Part shown: positions 38,875 through 46,772 of the stretch, piece after piece
Layout: the number at the start of each line of letters is the position of its first letter
Numbering within the stretch: the stretch's first letter is position 1
Assembly: GCF_004307995.1 (NCBI RefSeq)
Contig: NZ_SIRE01000010.1
Coordinates: 62,001 to 126,000 of the forward strand
DNA length: 64,000 nt
Direction of reading: 5' to 3'
Source of the DNA: Paenibacillus thalictri
GTDB lineage: Bacteria > Bacillota > Bacilli > Paenibacillales > NBRC-103111
Notes under the pieces: model-generated
What the model saw: only the letters and a program-made list of their open reading frames with translations
Told to the model about the DNA's origin: nothing
Databases searched by the model: none
Program-made: the position numbers and the translations under genes

Positions 38875-39753
38875 ATGAAATTAACGAACAAAATCGGTGT
38901 CATTGTAGAAAGCTTCCGCAGCGGCGTGCGTGAGGGGCTTGTCAAAGCCAAGCAGGTAGGAGCCGATGGAGTACAGATTTATGCGGTTCAAGGCGAAATG
39001 GATCCGGCGTATTTAACGCCGCAGGCGCGCAGAGAGCTGCGCGAGTACATCGCTTCGTTGGGACTTGAGATTTCTGCTTTGGTTGGCGATTTGGGCGGTC
39101 ACGGCTTCCAAGATAAAACCGCAAATCCGGAAAAAATCGAGAAATCCAAGCGTATTCTCGATCTTGCGTTAGATCTCGGCACCCATATCGTCACTACGCA
39201 CATCGGCATCGTTCCGAACCCTGAGGAGCAGCCTGAAGTTTACGAAGAGATGCAGCGGGCTTGCGAGGAGCTGGCTTCTTATGCGACGCAGCTCAAGGCG
39301 TTTTTTGCGATTGAAACGGGACCGGAAACGGCGGCGCATCTGAAAGCGTTTCTGGACACGCTGGGCAGCCGCGGAGTGTCGGTTAACTTTGACCCGGCCA
39401 ACATGGTGATGGTGACCGGCGACGATCCCGTGCAAGGTGTGAAGCTGCTGAAGGACTATGTCGTACATACGCATGTAAAAGACGGCATCCGGTTAGCGGC
39501 CGTCGATCCGCGCGAAATTTACGGGGCGCTGGGTTATGCCAAAATGAGTCATGAAAAGCTGGCGCAAATCGCAAACGAAGGCAAGTTTTTCGAAGAAGTT
39601 CCGCTGGGGCAAGGCAAGGTTGATTTTGACGCGTATTTCGCCGCGCTGCAGGAGATCGGCTATCAAGGGTATTTGACCATAGAGAGGGAAGCGGGCGAGC
39701 ATCCGGAAGCGGATATTCAGCTGGCCGTCGATTTTATCAAACGTTACCGTTAA
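38875..39753 (+). CDS. Sugar phosphate isomerase/epimerase family TIM-barrel protein
   Basis: The 292-residue protein has the AP-endonuclease-2/xylose-isomerase-like barrel. FRSGVREGLVKAKQVGADGV, LALDLGTHIVTTHIG, AIETGPETAAHLKAFLD, FDPANMVMVTGDDP and VHTHVKDG line the metal site with the expected Glu, Asp and His residues. ATG 38875 is preferred over GTG 38863, with GGGGTGGG as ribosome-binding site. It is cotranscribed with the Gfo/Idh gene and closed by a terminator; together they probably interconvert keto- and aldo-sugar or inosose forms. Confidence 0.88.
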   Translation: MKLTNKIGVIVESFRSGVREGLVKAKQVGADGVQIYAVQGEMDPAYLTPQARRELREYIASLGLEISALVGDLGGHGFQDKTANPEKIEKSKRILDLALDLGTHIVTTHIGIVPNPEEQPEVYEEMQRACEELASYATQLKAFFAIETGPETAAHLKAFLDTLGSRGVSVNFDPANMVMVTGDDPVQGVKLLKDYVVHTHVKDGIRLAAVDPREIYGALGYAKMSHEKLAQIANEGKFFEEVPLGQGKVDFDAYFAALQEIGYQGYLTIEREAGEHPEADIQLAVDFIKRYR

Positions 39754-39773
39754 ACTGCTTTAGAGAATTACCT

Positions 39774-39812
39774 GCTAAAAAGCCGAACCTGCATATGGTT
39801 CGGCTTTTAGCG
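39774..39812 (+). terminator. Terminator after the isomerase gene
   Basis: GCTAAAAAGCCGAACC pairs with GGTTCGGCTTTTAGC around a seven-base loop. It is 20 bp after the stop. Confidence 0.92.
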
Positions 39813-39869
39813 TTATGTAAGGGTTAGTATTAGACTGACTGGCAGGTTTGGGCTAATAACGGCTGCATC

Positions 39870-39897
39870 TTGACTAACGTTGGAATTATTTTATAAT
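39870..39897 (+). promoter_or_regulatory. Sigma-A promoter upstream of the SDR leader
   Basis: TTGACT (39870-39875) and TATAAT (39892-39897) are 16 bp apart, close to consensus. The SDR start codon is 280 bp downstream, so a long leader is made. Confidence 0.8.
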
Positions 39898-39903
39898 CTA
39901 AAT

Positions 39904-40102
39904 ATATTGGAGATGAATGAAAGGGGGCTCGCTAGCCGATGTGGACTACCTTGTAATGGTTTGATTGTATCAGATCGCGTGACTCGGTCATGGTTATTTG
40001 CCAATGGTCCGGTTCGTCATGCTGATCCTCAACCATTCAAGGGATGCGAGCAACCGTTTGATCAACCCGTTGCGCGGATACTTGATGTATCCGCTTTTTT
40101 AT
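39904..40102 (+). ncRNA. Leader RNA or small RNA ending in a terminator, before the SDR gene
   Basis: A transcript starting near 39904 would run about 195 bases to a perfect hairpin, GCGGATAC-ttgat-GTATCCGC (40074-40094), followed by six T. The SDR gene begins 78 bp later. This could be a regulatory attenuator or a separate small RNA. A 68-codon open frame (ATG 39913 to stop at 40119) runs through the hairpin, but its GGAG site touches the ATG, so translation is doubtful. I do not recognise a known riboswitch class. Confidence 0.5.
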
Positions 40103-40177
40103 ATATGCGGCGGAATTAATCCATCTCCATACGATGAACGGTGCTCTCGTTTTCTCATAACGGGAGGTAAATATATA

Positions 40178-40975
40178 ATGACCAGATTGCAAGGAAAAAT
40201 CGCCATAGTCACGGGGGCGAGTCGTCCCGGTGGAATCGGAGTTGCTATTTGCCGGGCATTTGCCGCAGAAGGCGCCAGCCTGTTTTTTACACATTTGTAT
40301 GATTACGATAAAAACATTAACCCAATTGATGCCGACGAAAGTTGGCCTGATCTTTTCGCTGAGGAACTGCGTCAACTGGGTATAAAAGTTGGACATATGA
40401 AGTTGGACCTTACCTTACCGGGTTCAAGGTCCCTACTACTGGAAGAAGTACGGAAAGTGGTTGGTTTTCCGACCATCCTCGTTAATAACGCTACGTATAG
40501 CGTCGATGCAGATTTTCGTCAATTAAACGAGGCTCTCATCGACGCACATTGTGCTGTGAACGTTAGGGGGACATTCATGTTATCCGCTGAATTCGCCCGC
40601 ATGATTGAGGCAGAGAAAAATATTCATTCCTCCCATAGCAAATTCGGTGGACGAATCATCAACCTCACTTCCGGTCAGGGTAAAGGCCCCATGCCTGGAA
40701 ATCTTGCCTACGCTGCGACAAAAGGTGCCATCTCTGTTTTTACCGAATCGTTGGCCGCAGAGCTGGCACCGCTTGGTATAACAGTGAACGCTGTTGATCC
40801 CGGTCCTACCGACTCGGGCTGGATGTCCGAAGAGGTAAAAAAAGCTCTGCTGCCGCGATTTCCTATGGGCCGAATCGGTCTTCCTGAAGATGCAGCACGT
40901 TTAATCACTTTTCTCGCAAGCGACGATTCCCAATGGATTACCGGCCAAATCATTCATTCCAGAGGTGGCTTTTAA
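40178..40975 (+). CDS. Short-chain dehydrogenase/reductase
   Basis: The 265-residue protein is a classical SDR. The cofactor loop reads TGASRPGGIGVAICRAF, the structural motif LVNNATYS, the catalytic serine region is INLTSGQGKGPMPG, and the YxxxK pair is in AYAATKGAISVFTE; VDPGPTDSGWMSEE and WITGQIIHSRGGF complete the family pattern. The insert around HLYDYDKNINPIDADESWPD is longer than in FabG. ATG 40178 follows GGGAGGTAA. The substrate is unknown. It stands alone between two terminator-type leaders. Confidence 0.9.
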   Translation: MTRLQGKIAIVTGASRPGGIGVAICRAFAAEGASLFFTHLYDYDKNINPIDADESWPDLFAEELRQLGIKVGHMKLDLTLPGSRSLLLEEVRKVVGFPTILVNNATYSVDADFRQLNEALIDAHCAVNVRGTFMLSAEFARMIEAEKNIHSSHSKFGGRIINLTSGQGKGPMPGNLAYAATKGAISVFTESLAAELAPLGITVNAVDPGPTDSGWMSEEVKKALLPRFPMGRIGLPEDAARLITFLASDDSQWITGQIIHSRGGF

Positions 40976-41092
40976 ATAGTGCAGGGAAATAATATGGAAC
41001 CATTTTAGGAACGTAAGGGATCAAATGAGAACGACAGCGCAGAGAACCGTAGTATAAATGACGCAAATTTTGGGCGTTAGAGTCAGCCTGGG

Positions 41093-41956
41093 TTAATTCG
41101 CAGCGGCAATCGACGTCTTCAGGACGTCACGCACGGAAAGCGGCGAGCGGTTGAGCAATTTGGTGAGCGTCGGATCGATGTGCGCGAATTCGCCTTCACG
41201 GCTGGCGCGGAAGACGCCGAGCAGCATGTTGGCGTGCGCTTCGGGGACACCGTGCAACATAAGCGTGTCGCGATATGTGTCGTCAGAAACAACCACGCGC
41301 TGAATCGGGCGGCCGGACAACTCTGAAGCGATGGCGGCGATACCTGTGAAATCAATGGCCTCGGTCGCGGTGAGTCCGGGCGTCAAACCGTCAAAGCACT
41401 GTTCGCTCAGGGCGATGGCTGCCGCTTCGGCAAGGTCAAGGTGTGCGGTCCAGGAGACTGGACCGTCCTCTGGAACGGCCAGCACGCCGGTCGAGATGGC
41501 GTCGCCGAGAAACATCAGTGCCGATGCCGTGTAAAAGCCGTTGCGCAGCGATATGAAGGGCACGCCTGAGGTTTGGAGCGCCTCCTCGGTGGCGGCGTGA
41601 TCCTTCATCGGCGCGAAATGCGACGACGGAGACGAGCCCATGTGGCTCGTATAGACAATTCGGCTCGCGCCGGCTTTTTTGGCTGCTTCGATCGCCGTGC
41701 GATGACTTTGAACGAGAGCATCACCAAAGCCATCAGCGGAGACGATCAATACTTGTGTCGCGCCTTCGAAGGCGTATGTGAGACTGTCGGCGTCGTTGAA
41801 GTCACCTTGGCGTACGCGTACGCCCTTCCCTTGCAGCTCCAAAGCTTTCTGCGGATCGCGCACGCTTACGCCGATCTGTTCGGCTGGCATGCGTTCTAGC
41901 AGCTTCTGCACCGTCATACGTCCGAGCTGTCCGCTCGCTCCTGTTACAATAATCAT
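41093..41956 (-). CDS. NmrA-like NAD(P)-binding protein, QOR2-type quinone reductase
   Basis: The 287-residue extended-SDR protein has the N-terminal cofactor loop IIVTGASGQLGRMTVQKLL, GVRVRQGDFNDADSLTYAFE and VLIVSADGFG, then RIVYTSHMGSSPSSHFAP and the FISLRNGFYTASALMFLGD segment typical of the NmrA/QOR2 group. Members reduce quinones or act as redox sensors. The ATG at 41956 has AAAGGTGA upstream; a GTG at 41965 overlaps that site. It is divergent from a TetR regulator, which probably controls it. Confidence 0.88.
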   Translation of the reverse strand: MIIVTGASGQLGRMTVQKLLERMPAEQIGVSVRDPQKALELQGKGVRVRQGDFNDADSLTYAFEGATQVLIVSADGFGDALVQSHRTAIEAAKKAGASRIVYTSHMGSSPSSHFAPMKDHAATEEALQTSGVPFISLRNGFYTASALMFLGDAISTGVLAVPEDGPVSWTAHLDLAEAAAIALSEQCFDGLTPGLTATEAIDFTGIAAIASELSGRPIQRVVVSDDTYRDTLMLHGVPEAHANMLLGVFRASREGEFAHIDPTLTKLLNRSPLSVRDVLKTSIAAAN

Positions 41957-41984
41957 GTCAATCACCTTTCTTTGTCTTTTATTC

Positions 41985-42025
41985 GACAGTGTTGGTTAAC
42001 CGTCAATTTCGGATATGTTATACTT
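41985..42025. promoter_or_regulatory. Divergent control region with GGTTAACC dyad
   Basis: The palindrome GGTTAACC (41994-42001) lies where the -35 elements of both directions would fall. On the minus strand TTGACG and AATAAA are 17 bp apart; on the plus strand TTAACC and TATACT are 17 bp apart. A TetR dimer bound here would block both genes. The dyad is seen; regulator binding is inferred. Confidence 0.45.
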
Positions 42026-42133
42026 TATAAATGGTAATAGGATTGCGGTATCCGAACAACCAGCATTTAAACGGTTCCGTTGCTTAAACGACATGAATGC
42101 CGATTTGTCGGGTTTGTAACGCCGGAAGGAGCG

Positions 42134-42727
42134 ATGTCGAATATGCCAGTCAACTTAGACGATCCTCGAGTGAAGCGGACGCGTCAGCTGCTGCTGCAAT
42201 CTTTTATGGACTTGCTCGAGCAGAAGAAAAGTATCTATTCTATCTCGGTACAAGATATTGCATCTCATGCGACGGTTAATCGGGCCACCTTCTATGCTCA
42301 TTTCCAAGACAAATACGCGTTCCTGGAATGCTGGATGAGCGACAAGTTTCGCAAGATCGTGGAGATGCGCTTGCCGGATTACACCCTTACAGGAACGGGC
42401 GATTTGCGAACGCTAATTCAAGTTACTTTCGAATTTCTGGCGCGTTTACGCAAGTATATGACACCAGGTGACGTCCAATTCGAGCCGATGTTCGAGGTTG
42501 CAATTCAGAAGGAGATCGAACGGCTGCTGCTCCGATGGCTCCGTGAGAAGGAGAGGGTGCAGGCTTCTGTTGCAGAAGAGATGATCGAGACGACTGCGGA
42601 AGTGATTAGTTGGGGGATATTCGGATCAGCCGTGCAGTGGAGCCGCAACCCTGGGCAGCGTACGGCTGAGGCAATGACGCGGGACGTACTGGCCGTAGCT
42701 ACTACGGTATTAGAGCCAGTAATATGA
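42134..42727 (+). CDS. TetR/AcrR family transcriptional regulator
   Basis: The 197-residue protein has an N-terminal helix-turn-helix (RVKRTRQLLLQSFMDLLEQK, SVQDIASHATVNRATFYAHF) followed by a helical ligand domain with a TetR_C-type C-terminus. Only the DNA-binding part gives a firm family call. ATG 42134 is close to AAGGAG; ATG 42143 is an alternative with longer spacing. It is divergent from the NmrA-like gene and is its likely repressor. Confidence 0.9.
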   Translation: MSNMPVNLDDPRVKRTRQLLLQSFMDLLEQKKSIYSISVQDIASHATVNRATFYAHFQDKYAFLECWMSDKFRKIVEMRLPDYTLTGTGDLRTLIQVTFEFLARLRKYMTPGDVQFEPMFEVAIQKEIERLLLRWLREKERVQASVAEEMIETTAEVISWGIFGSAVQWSRNPGQRTAEAMTRDVLAVATTVLEPVI

Positions 42728-42776
42728 CTCGAACGGATAAGCAGGTCTGAACCTCCTTGACCGCCACACGATTCCA

Positions 42777-42912
42777 CGCCGTATCTTGAACGTTTGGAGC
42801 ACGAGGTTCAAAAATTCAGATTTGAGACGTCGCTGGAAGCCGTTGCTTTAGATTCGGGATATCTTACCTCGGCGATTTGTAAGATGCTTCATGGAAGCAC
42901 ATTTATACGGTG
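42777..42912 (+). pseudogene. Fragment resembling an AraC-family DNA-binding domain
   Basis: One frame reads YLERLEHEVQKFRFETSLEA followed by VALDSGYLTSAICKMLHGS and then a stop. The second part resembles the first helix-turn-helix of AraC proteins (alpha-VA-x-SGY-x-S pattern). There is no start codon with a ribosome-binding site and no second helix-turn-helix. The rest of the 545-bp gap between tetR and the DinB gene has no recognisable coding sequence. The call is tentative. Confidence 0.3.
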
Positions 42913-43125
42913 ATTGGTGCCAGGGCATTATATCGGTCAAAGGTCTTATTAAAAATGGAGATTTAAGTACAATGCCAAGCGGGACGTCTACATATATCCA
43001 CTGCTTTCGGAATGTACGTGATCTGAAATCGTCAACCATCTTGCCAAGCAAACAAGATGAGAGGCGATTTTCGTTATTTATCCGGAAAGTTCAGAATTCT
43101 TCATGTTTAACCTTATTCTGCCCTC

Positions 43126-43160
43126 CAAAAAAACAAAAGCCCCAAAAACAGGGCTTTGTC
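43126..43160 (-). terminator. Terminator for the DinB-like gene (minus strand)
   Basis: On the minus strand AAAGCCC pairs with GGGCTTT around a loop of TGTTTTTG, and a long T-rich tail follows. It lies 113 bp after the stop of the DinB-like gene. Confidence 0.75.
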
Positions 43161-43169
43161 AACATTCTG

Positions 43170-43203
43170 ACGTCACAAAATATTCCTTCTGTGACGTGTT
43201 TTT
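43170..43203 (+). terminator. Plus-strand hairpin terminator
   Basis: ACGTCACA (43170-43177) pairs with TGTGACGT (43190-43197), and GTTTTT follows. It could end transcripts that run on from tetR through the AraC remnant. Confidence 0.7.
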
Positions 43204-43272
43204 ATTGCTTCGAAATCAAGCGCAGGTTTAATGCACAAGCGAACAGCTTGGAATGCTTGATCCGAAAACGGA

Positions 43273-43812
43273 TCAGTGCTTGAACTGCAAAATTTGCTCA
43301 TTGCTCTGTTGAAACTGTTTGGCCAACATAACGATTTGTCCCGTATGATAGCTGTAATGGTTCGCTAGGCCAAACAAGACAAACAGCGTTTTTTGCGGTT
43401 TGTAGGTCGGATCGGGGTTATAGTTCGGGCTGTGCTGCAGCATACGCTGCCAATCATCCGGCTTGAAATACATAGGAATTTCTTGGTCCAGCTCTTGGTC
43501 GGTGACTGCCGCCAATATTTCTTTGGATTGTGTCCTTACAAGCCGCAGCTTTTCCAAAAGCTCAGCCGCACTTAAGCCGCCTTCGGTTGTGAATTCCAGC
43601 GTCCGCTCGCGGACCAACTCTTTGCCGCCGATCGCGCTTGAGACGCGCTGGTATTCCGCTCCCGCCAAATGCAAGATTAAGTTACCGACGCTATTGGTAG
43701 ATTCACGGAAGCGCCTCCAAACAAGCTCATCCGACAAACCTTGGAGTGAAGCGCTTATCTTCTGTAAATCTCCATCCATCATTTGCAACGTGAATGCGAC
43801 TAAATTGTTCAT
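43273..43812 (-). CDS. DinB-like four-helix protein
   Basis: The 179-residue protein has the DinB/YfiT-like four-helix layout with metal-ligand histidines in NLILHLAGAEYQR and NHYSYHTGQIVMLAKQF. The middle carries TYKPQKTLFVLFG. DinB-like proteins include thiol S-transferases using bacillithiol, but many are uncharacterised. ATG 43812 follows GGGAGGAACG; the frame is open further upstream without another site. The gene stands between a methyltransferase gene (same strand) and a terminator. Confidence 0.85.
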   Translation of the reverse strand: MNNLVAFTLQMMDGDLQKISASLQGLSDELVWRRFRESTNSVGNLILHLAGAEYQRVSSAIGGKELVRERTLEFTTEGGLSAAELLEKLRLVRTQSKEILAAVTDQELDQEIPMYFKPDDWQRMLQHSPNYNPDPTYKPQKTLFVLFGLANHYSYHTGQIVMLAKQFQQSNEQILQFKH

Positions 43813-43981
43813 CCGCGTTCCTCCCATACCCCGCAATTGGCTCCCCAAAGCGGCTCAACTTTGAGGGGTTGATATAATTCCATTGTACTTTATCCGAAGC
43901 CGCTTTGCTCCGCCAGAGAGTGAGGGAATGCTTTCGCGACTCCGGGAGGACGGATCGTGGAGATTCCGGCTGCCAAAATGT

Positions 43982-44190
43982 AAGCCCGCCTTGCACACCG
44001 AGGCCACTGAAAAAGTAGCGAAGTGAGCGAAATCATGCTGGAGAAGCGCCAGCGTTCGCTTTTGTCCCCGAATTTCACCTGCCGCAAGCAGATAAATTCA
44101 AGAAATTCGGGGACAATTGGCGATCGTAAGCATGATTCGCTTATGCAGCGTTCACTTTTTCAGTGGCCTCCCTTGCACCAAGGCGGGTTG
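43982..44190. repeat. 210-bp palindromic element with nested inverted repeats (MITE- or REP-like)
   Basis: Three nested inverted repeats share one centre near 44087: CCCGCCTTG (43985) with CAAGGCGGG (44179), GAGGCCACTGAAAAAGT (44000) with ACTTTTTCAGTGGCCTC (44154), and TTGTCCCCGAATTTC (44062) with GAAATTCGGGGACAA (44102). Between them GCGAAATCATGCT faces AGCATGATTCGC imperfectly. No protein is encoded inside. The form fits a non-autonomous transposable remnant or a palindromic intergenic repeat; it can fold into a single long hairpin. It begins 15 bp past the methyltransferase stop. Confidence 0.85.
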
Positions 44191-44204
44191 TTTAGATTGG
44201 GGCG

Positions 44205-44939
44205 CTAATCTCTGATCGCGGAAACGAGCAGGAACATCGGCCGGCGGGTCTCGTCTTTCATTTCCGGAATGGCTGCCAGCATCTCTTCGGTTGGACCCGG
44301 CTCGGAAATGTTGCGGATGCTAAATCCCGATTCCGTCAGGATGTTCAGATGTGTTGCCAACGTCCGATGGTATTTGACGACATCGGTGTCCAAAAATCTG
44401 GCCAAACGCGGACCTTCATCCTGATAATGGTCAACCGGCCAATGCTGCCGTTCGCCCTGCGGGCCGTAGTGCCAATCTTGAGCCGCCAGCGCCGTAAAAA
44501 TCGGATGCTCGACGGAAAATACGAATGTCCCGCCCGGTGTAAGACAGCGATGTACTTCCTTGCACACTTGATCAAAACGTTCGATATAATGAAACGCCAG
44601 CGAGCTGATCACAACGTCAAATTCGGCTTCGGCAAAACGGATGTCCTCGATCGCCAGGCGGAGGTATTCGATGGCCTCATCGTCGGTCGCCGCTCTGGCG
44701 CGTTCCAGCATATTCTCCGATATGTCGGCGCCAACGACCGAACGCGCATGCTGCTCCCGCGCATACCGGCAGTGCCAGCCGAAACCGCAGCCCAGATCAA
44801 GCACTTTTTTGCCGTTCAGATCGGGCAGCAACGCGCGAAAGGCGGGCCATTCTCCGGCTGCTTTCAGTCCGTCGACAGATCGAGCCATCGCGCTGTATTT
44901 GGTGAAAAAATCGTGGTTGTCGTATTTATTCTCTCTCAT
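44205..44939 (-). CDS. Class I SAM-dependent methyltransferase
   Basis: The 244-residue protein has the SAM-binding motif I KVLDLGCGFGWHCRYAREQ near residue 45, VVGADISENMLERARA as motif II, FDVVISSLAFHYIERF as motif IV and LTPGGTFVFSVEHPIF after it. The pattern is that of small-molecule methyltransferases of the ubiE/Methyltransf_11 group; the substrate is not predictable. ATG 44939 has AGGAGAT 13 bases upstream. The palindromic element lies directly downstream. Confidence 0.9.
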   Translation of the reverse strand: MRENKYDNHDFFTKYSAMARSVDGLKAAGEWPAFRALLPDLNGKKVLDLGCGFGWHCRYAREQHARSVVGADISENMLERARAATDDEAIEYLRLAIEDIRFAEAEFDVVISSLAFHYIERFDQVCKEVHRCLTPGGTFVFSVEHPIFTALAAQDWHYGPQGERQHWPVDHYQDEGPRLARFLDTDVVKYHRTLATHLNILTESGFSIRNISEPGPTEEMLAAIPEMKDETRRPMFLLVSAIRD

Positions 44940-44982
44940 GTCTCTTAAAGTGATCTCCTAACGTATTGTTCGCGCCTCTTGC

Positions 44983-46179
44983 TTAAGCAAAAAAGGACAG
45001 CGATATATTTTTATCGAATGCAAAATTGGCCGCCCCAAGCGCCCCGCCGATATCTTTGAACTGTGAGGTGGCGACAATGGTATCGGACGCTAGAGGACGC
45101 ATTGCGCGTTGCCTCATCACCTTGGTGGCCGTCTCGACAAAAAGCGGGCTGGCATTTGGCACCGTTCCCCCCAAAATCACCGCTTCCGGGTTAAACGTAT
45201 TTAGCAGATTGGCCATGGCAATGCCCAAATAACTTGCGGCATTTCGGACGGCTTGAACCGCAAGCACGTCTCCTTCCTCTGCCGCGGCGCAGACGTCCTG
45301 CGCTTTCAGCGATTGCAAATCCACAATCTGGCCGGAGTAATTGTCATCGTCGGAAGCCCGCACCATCTTGCGGTATTCCTGTTCGATGGCAGGACCGGCC
45401 GATAACATCTGCAGGCAACCGTGATTGCCGCAGGGACACAGCGGGCCGTTAGGTTCGATCGTCGTATGGCCAATCTCGCCCGCGCCGCCAAGCGAACCCG
45501 AAAGCAGCTGGCGGTCGATATAAAGTCCGGCGGCGATCCCCATCCCAACTCCGATATAGATCATGTTCCGAAACTGCTGGCCCGCTCCATATCTGCATTC
45601 GGTCAGTCCTCTGGCGCGGTGGCGGTTGACGACGACAGTCGGCCAGCCGGTTTCTTTCTTCATCAATTCGGCCACATTTACATGCTGCCAATCCAAATCG
45701 GCGGCGCTGCGGATAATGCTATGTCCGGCGTCGACAAGTCCGGGAACGCCGAGCCCCAGCAGCGGGACGGGTCTTTTGTCAAGTCCTTCGGCAAAAACGG
45801 TGATTTCCTCGGCAAGCGTCCGGAACGAATCCTCCGGATCGAATGTCTGAACGGGAATTTTAGCCGATTTGACGACGTTGCCCAATAAATCGAAAGCTCC
45901 CAGCGTCCATGATTTATTGTCCAGATCGGCCCCTATGATGTAAGCGGAATTCGGTACTAGCTCCAGCGTTGTCGCCGGCCGTCCCTTAGTCGATAGGCGG
46001 TTGTCGGTTTCATACACGAGATTGCATTCGATCAGTTCGGCAATCGATATGGAAATGGTCGCCCGGCTGAGGCCGGTCAAATGGGTCAGTTCGATGCGCG
46101 ACATGCTGCCATGCACTCGAAGCGTTTGCAAAATTGCAAGTTTGCTGCCTTTTTGATCCTTTAATTCGAGAAGTGTCAT
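44983..46179 (-). CDS. ROK family transcriptional regulator (NagC/XylR type)
   Basis: The 398-residue protein has an N-terminal winged helix-turn-helix (QTLRVHGSMSRIELTHLTGL, SRATISISIAELIECNLV) and a C-terminal ROK kinase-like domain with IIGADLDNKSWTLGAFDLLG, LLGLGVPGLVD and the zinc motif LCPCGNHGCLQ. VVVNRHRARGLTECRYG holds the sugar-binding region. Such proteins repress sugar genes and are released by the sugar or its phosphate. It is divergent from the catabolic cluster starting at 46347, its likely target. Confidence 0.9.
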   Translation of the reverse strand: MTLLELKDQKGSKLAILQTLRVHGSMSRIELTHLTGLSRATISISIAELIECNLVYETDNRLSTKGRPATTLELVPNSAYIIGADLDNKSWTLGAFDLLGNVVKSAKIPVQTFDPEDSFRTLAEEITVFAEGLDKRPVPLLGLGVPGLVDAGHSIIRSAADLDWQHVNVAELMKKETGWPTVVVNRHRARGLTECRYGAGQQFRNMIYIGVGMGIAAGLYIDRQLLSGSLGGAGEIGHTTIEPNGPLCPCGNHGCLQMLSAGPAIEQEYRKMVRASDDDNYSGQIVDLQSLKAQDVCAAAEEGDVLAVQAVRNAASYLGIAMANLLNTFNPEAVILGGTVPNASPLFVETATKVMRQRAMRPLASDTIVATSQFKDIGGALGAANFAFDKNISLSFFA

Positions 46180-46211
46180 TTTAGCACCCTAATTATTTAT
46201 TAAGTACAACG

Positions 46212-46295
46212 ATTATAACATAAATAGCTGGATGCACAATCCATTTCATAAACATAATTTAAATATTTACAAAAGATTGCGTCTAGTGATAAAAT
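46212..46295. promoter_or_regulatory. Divergent promoters of the ROK gene and the sugar cluster
   Basis: On the minus strand TTGTGC (46234-46239) and TATAAT (46212-46217), 16 bp apart, precede the ROK gene. On the plus strand TTTACA (46266-46271) and TAAAAT (46290-46295), 18 bp apart, precede the FucU-like gene. TAATTTAAATATT (46255-46267) overlaps the plus-strand -35 and recurs at 47940, where it again touches a -35 element. It is a candidate ROK operator. Confidence 0.6.
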
Positions 46296-46346
46296 GTTCC
46301 CAGATCATCCGCTTGTTGGGCGGAAGTCAGAGAGGGAGGCGAGTCG

Positions 46347-46772
46347 ATGCTGAGGGGAATCCCGGCGATATTGTCGCCGGAGCTGCTTAAAACGTTGATG
46401 GAGATGGGGCATGGCGACGAAATTGTACTGGCCGACGGCAATTTTCCGGCAGCCAGCAACGCACAAAGGCTGATCCGCAGCGACGGGCATACGATTGCCG
46501 CGCTGCTGGAGGCGATTATTCCTTTTTTTCCGCTGGATTACAGAGTCGAACGCCCTGCTGTCGTCATGGCATTGCAGGACGGGGATCAGCAGCCGCCTGT
46601 GTGGGAGCTGTACAAGCAAACGATTCAAAGCTTTGAAAGCGATTTCCGGGATTACGATTATGTGGAGCGGTTTGCGTTCTACGAGCGGGCGCGGAACGCT
46701 TTCGCCATCGTGGCGACCGGCGATCGGGCTTTTAAAGGGAATCTTATTTTGAAGAAAGGCGTGGTTCGATGA
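46347..46772 (+). CDS. RbsD/FucU family sugar mutarotase
   Basis: The 141-residue protein matches FucU/RbsD, which interconvert anomers of fucose or ribose. LLKTLMEMGHGDEIVLADGN near the N-terminus carries the catalytic His-Asp region, and ERFAFYERARNAFAIVATGD with FKGNLILKKGVV is the C-terminal signature, closer to FucU than RbsD. ATG 46347 follows GAGAGGGAGG. It overlaps the next gene by 4 bp (ATGA). It suggests that a free aldose enters the cell here. Confidence 0.88.
   Translation: MLRGIPAILSPELLKTLMEMGHGDEIVLADGNFPAASNAQRLIRSDGHTIAALLEAIIPFFPLDYRVERPAVVMALQDGDQQPPVWELYKQTIQSFESDFRDYDYVERFAFYERARNAFAIVATGDRAFKGNLILKKGVVR

Noticed and set aside
42891-43283. A 130-codon plus-strand open frame before the DinB-like gene
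   Set aside because: It runs through two terminator hairpins, lacks a ribosome-binding site and has no recognisable domain.
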